Of a stretch of 7,287 nucleotides of DNA, positions 6,497 to 7,287 are shown one piece after another (positions within the stretch are counted from its first letter, which is position 1; each line of letters starts with the position of its first letter). Under the pieces are notes generated by a model. The model did no database searches and was not told the origin of the DNA. It saw only the letters and a list, made by a program, of their open reading frames with translations. Both the position numbers and the translations under genes were made by a program. The stretch comes from Clostridia bacterium. Its GTDB lineage: Bacteria; Bacillota; Clostridia; TANB77; CAG-508. The stretch is taken from NCBI GenBank assembly GCA_900754285.1, contig CAAECB010000030.1, positions 1-7,287 on the forward strand, in the 5' to 3' direction.

Positions 6497-7237
6497 ATGG
6501 AAATAAAAAAAGATGAAAGGATAGACGATTTAGGAATAAAAAATTTAAAAATAATCCAAAATAAAAAATGGTTTTGTTTTGGAATAGATAGTGTATTATT
6601 AGCCAATTTTGCAAAAAATATAAAAAAAGATTCATATGTTTTAGATTTAGGAACAGGTTCTGGAATAATGCCAACATTATTATGTGGAAAAACAGAATTA
6701 AAAAAGGTGGTTGGAATAGAAATACAAAAAGATGTATGTGATATGGCTAAACGTAGTATTGAATTAAATAAAATAAATGAAAAATTTGAAATTATATGTG
6801 ATTCAATTTTAAATTTAAATAAATATTTTGAAAAACAAACATTTGATGTAGTAATAACAAATCCACCATATAAAAAGAAAAATACTGGAATAATAAATCC
6901 AGATGAACCTAAAATGATAGCACGACATGAAATAACAGCAAATCTCGAAGACTTTATACGCGTAGCAAAAGATATGTTAAAAGATAAAGGAGAATTTTAT
7001 ATGGTTCATAGACCAGAAAGGTTAGTAGATATTTTTGAACTAATGAGAAAATATAAAATAGAGCCTAAAGAAATTCGTTTTATATTTTCTAATAAAAATG
7101 AAGAACCAAAAATGGTTATGATAAAAGGTGTAAAAAATGCAAAGTCGTTTTTAAAAATATATCCTAATTTATATATTTATGAAGAAGATGGAAAATATAC
7201 TGAAGAAATAAAAAATATTTATGAGTTAGAAAAATAA
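6497..7237 (+). CDS. tRNA1(Val) (adenine(37)-N6)-methyltransferase-like protein (TrmN6/YabB/YfiC family)
   Basis: A 246-residue Rossmann-fold, SAM-dependent methyltransferase. It has the SAM-binding motif VLDLGTGSG (48-56), an acidic strand-2 end (Glu75 in GIEIQ, expected to bind the ribose) and the catalytic NPPY (122-125) typical of N6-adenine or exocyclic-amine methyltransferases. The N-terminal FGIDSVLLANF (28-38) and the overall length match the COG4123 group, which includes E. coli YfiC/TrmN6 (methylates A37 of tRNA1Val) and B. subtilis YabB. The ATG at 6497 follows AAAGGA (6484-6489) at 7 nt. In Bacillus the homologue sits beside yazA and rsmI; here the downstream side is cut off by the window end. 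The protein ends normally at TAA 7235-7237. Substrate assignment is by family only. Confidence 0.85.
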   Translation: MEIKKDERIDDLGIKNLKIIQNKKWFCFGIDSVLLANFAKNIKKDSYVLDLGTGSGIMPTLLCGKTELKKVVGIEIQKDVCDMAKRSIELNKINEKFEIICDSILNLNKYFEKQTFDVVITNPPYKKKNTGIINPDEPKMIARHEITANLEDFIRVAKDMLKDKGEFYMVHRPERLVDIFELMRKYKIEPKEIRFIFSNKNEEPKMVMIKGVKNAKSFLKIYPNLYIYEEDGKYTEEIKNIYELEK

Positions 7238-7287
7238 AATAGAAAAATAAAATAAAAAATAAATAAAAAAATAAATAAAAAAATAAA
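7238..7287. repeat. A/T-only low-complexity tract at window edge
   Basis: From 7243 to the end the + strand contains only A and T, and nearly all are A. The isolated T residues at 7260, 7264, 7272, 7276 and 7284 show an approximate 12-bp period built from alternating 4- and 8-bp steps. It begins right after the methyltransferase stop. No hairpin terminator is visible before the window ends, so the tract may continue. It could be a slippage-generated spacer. Confidence 0.55.

Noticed and set aside
6438..6677. Reverse-strand frame rich in Leu/Phe that looks like a membrane protein
   Set aside because: It is antisense to the methyltransferase start and its promoter; the hydrophobic look comes from reading A-rich DNA on the opposite strand.

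Overview
The window looks like the chromosome of an anaerobic, low-G+C, spore-forming member of the Bacillota, most likely an uncultured gut-type Clostridia. The evidence is the very A/T-rich coding and spacer DNA, strong AGGAGG-type ribosome binding sites, a GerMN-domain sporulation-type protein, and a giant oxygen-sensitive Fe-S protein of the 2-hydroxyacyl-CoA dehydratase activator class. No species name can be supported.

Layout: (1) 34-882 (+) a cytosolic patatin-like acyl hydrolase. (2) 884-997, a G/C-rich island in the convergent gap, made of a 13-bp hairpin and two 27-bp direct repeats 40 bp apart; it resembles dispersed GGGACGG-type palindromic repeats of Clostridia. (3) 965-5296 (-) a 1443-residue protein that fuses two ATPase activator modules, a cysteine-rich linker and two related Fe-S reductase/dehydratase-like modules; its last nine or so residues are encoded by a repeat copy. 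(4) 5297-5591, a divergent regulatory region. It holds a good sigma-A promoter with a perfect palindrome in its spacer and a ~160-nt structured leader for the giant gene, plus a sigma-E-like promoter facing the other way. (5) 5592-6110 (+) a membrane-anchored GerMN protein. (6) 6187-6399 (-) a 70-residue lysine-rich protein of unknown function. (7) 6497-7237 (+) a TrmN6/YabB-type tRNA methyltransferase, divergent from the small gene, with overlapping promoters. (8) 7238-7287, an A/T-only tract at the window edge.

The five genes alternate strands (+ - + - +), so none share an operon and each needs its own promoter. There is no evidence that they form one pathway. The most unusual content is the single-chain activator-plus-reductase protein with its elaborate upstream region and its repeat-derived C-terminus. 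Family assignments rest on motifs read by eye; no database search was run.
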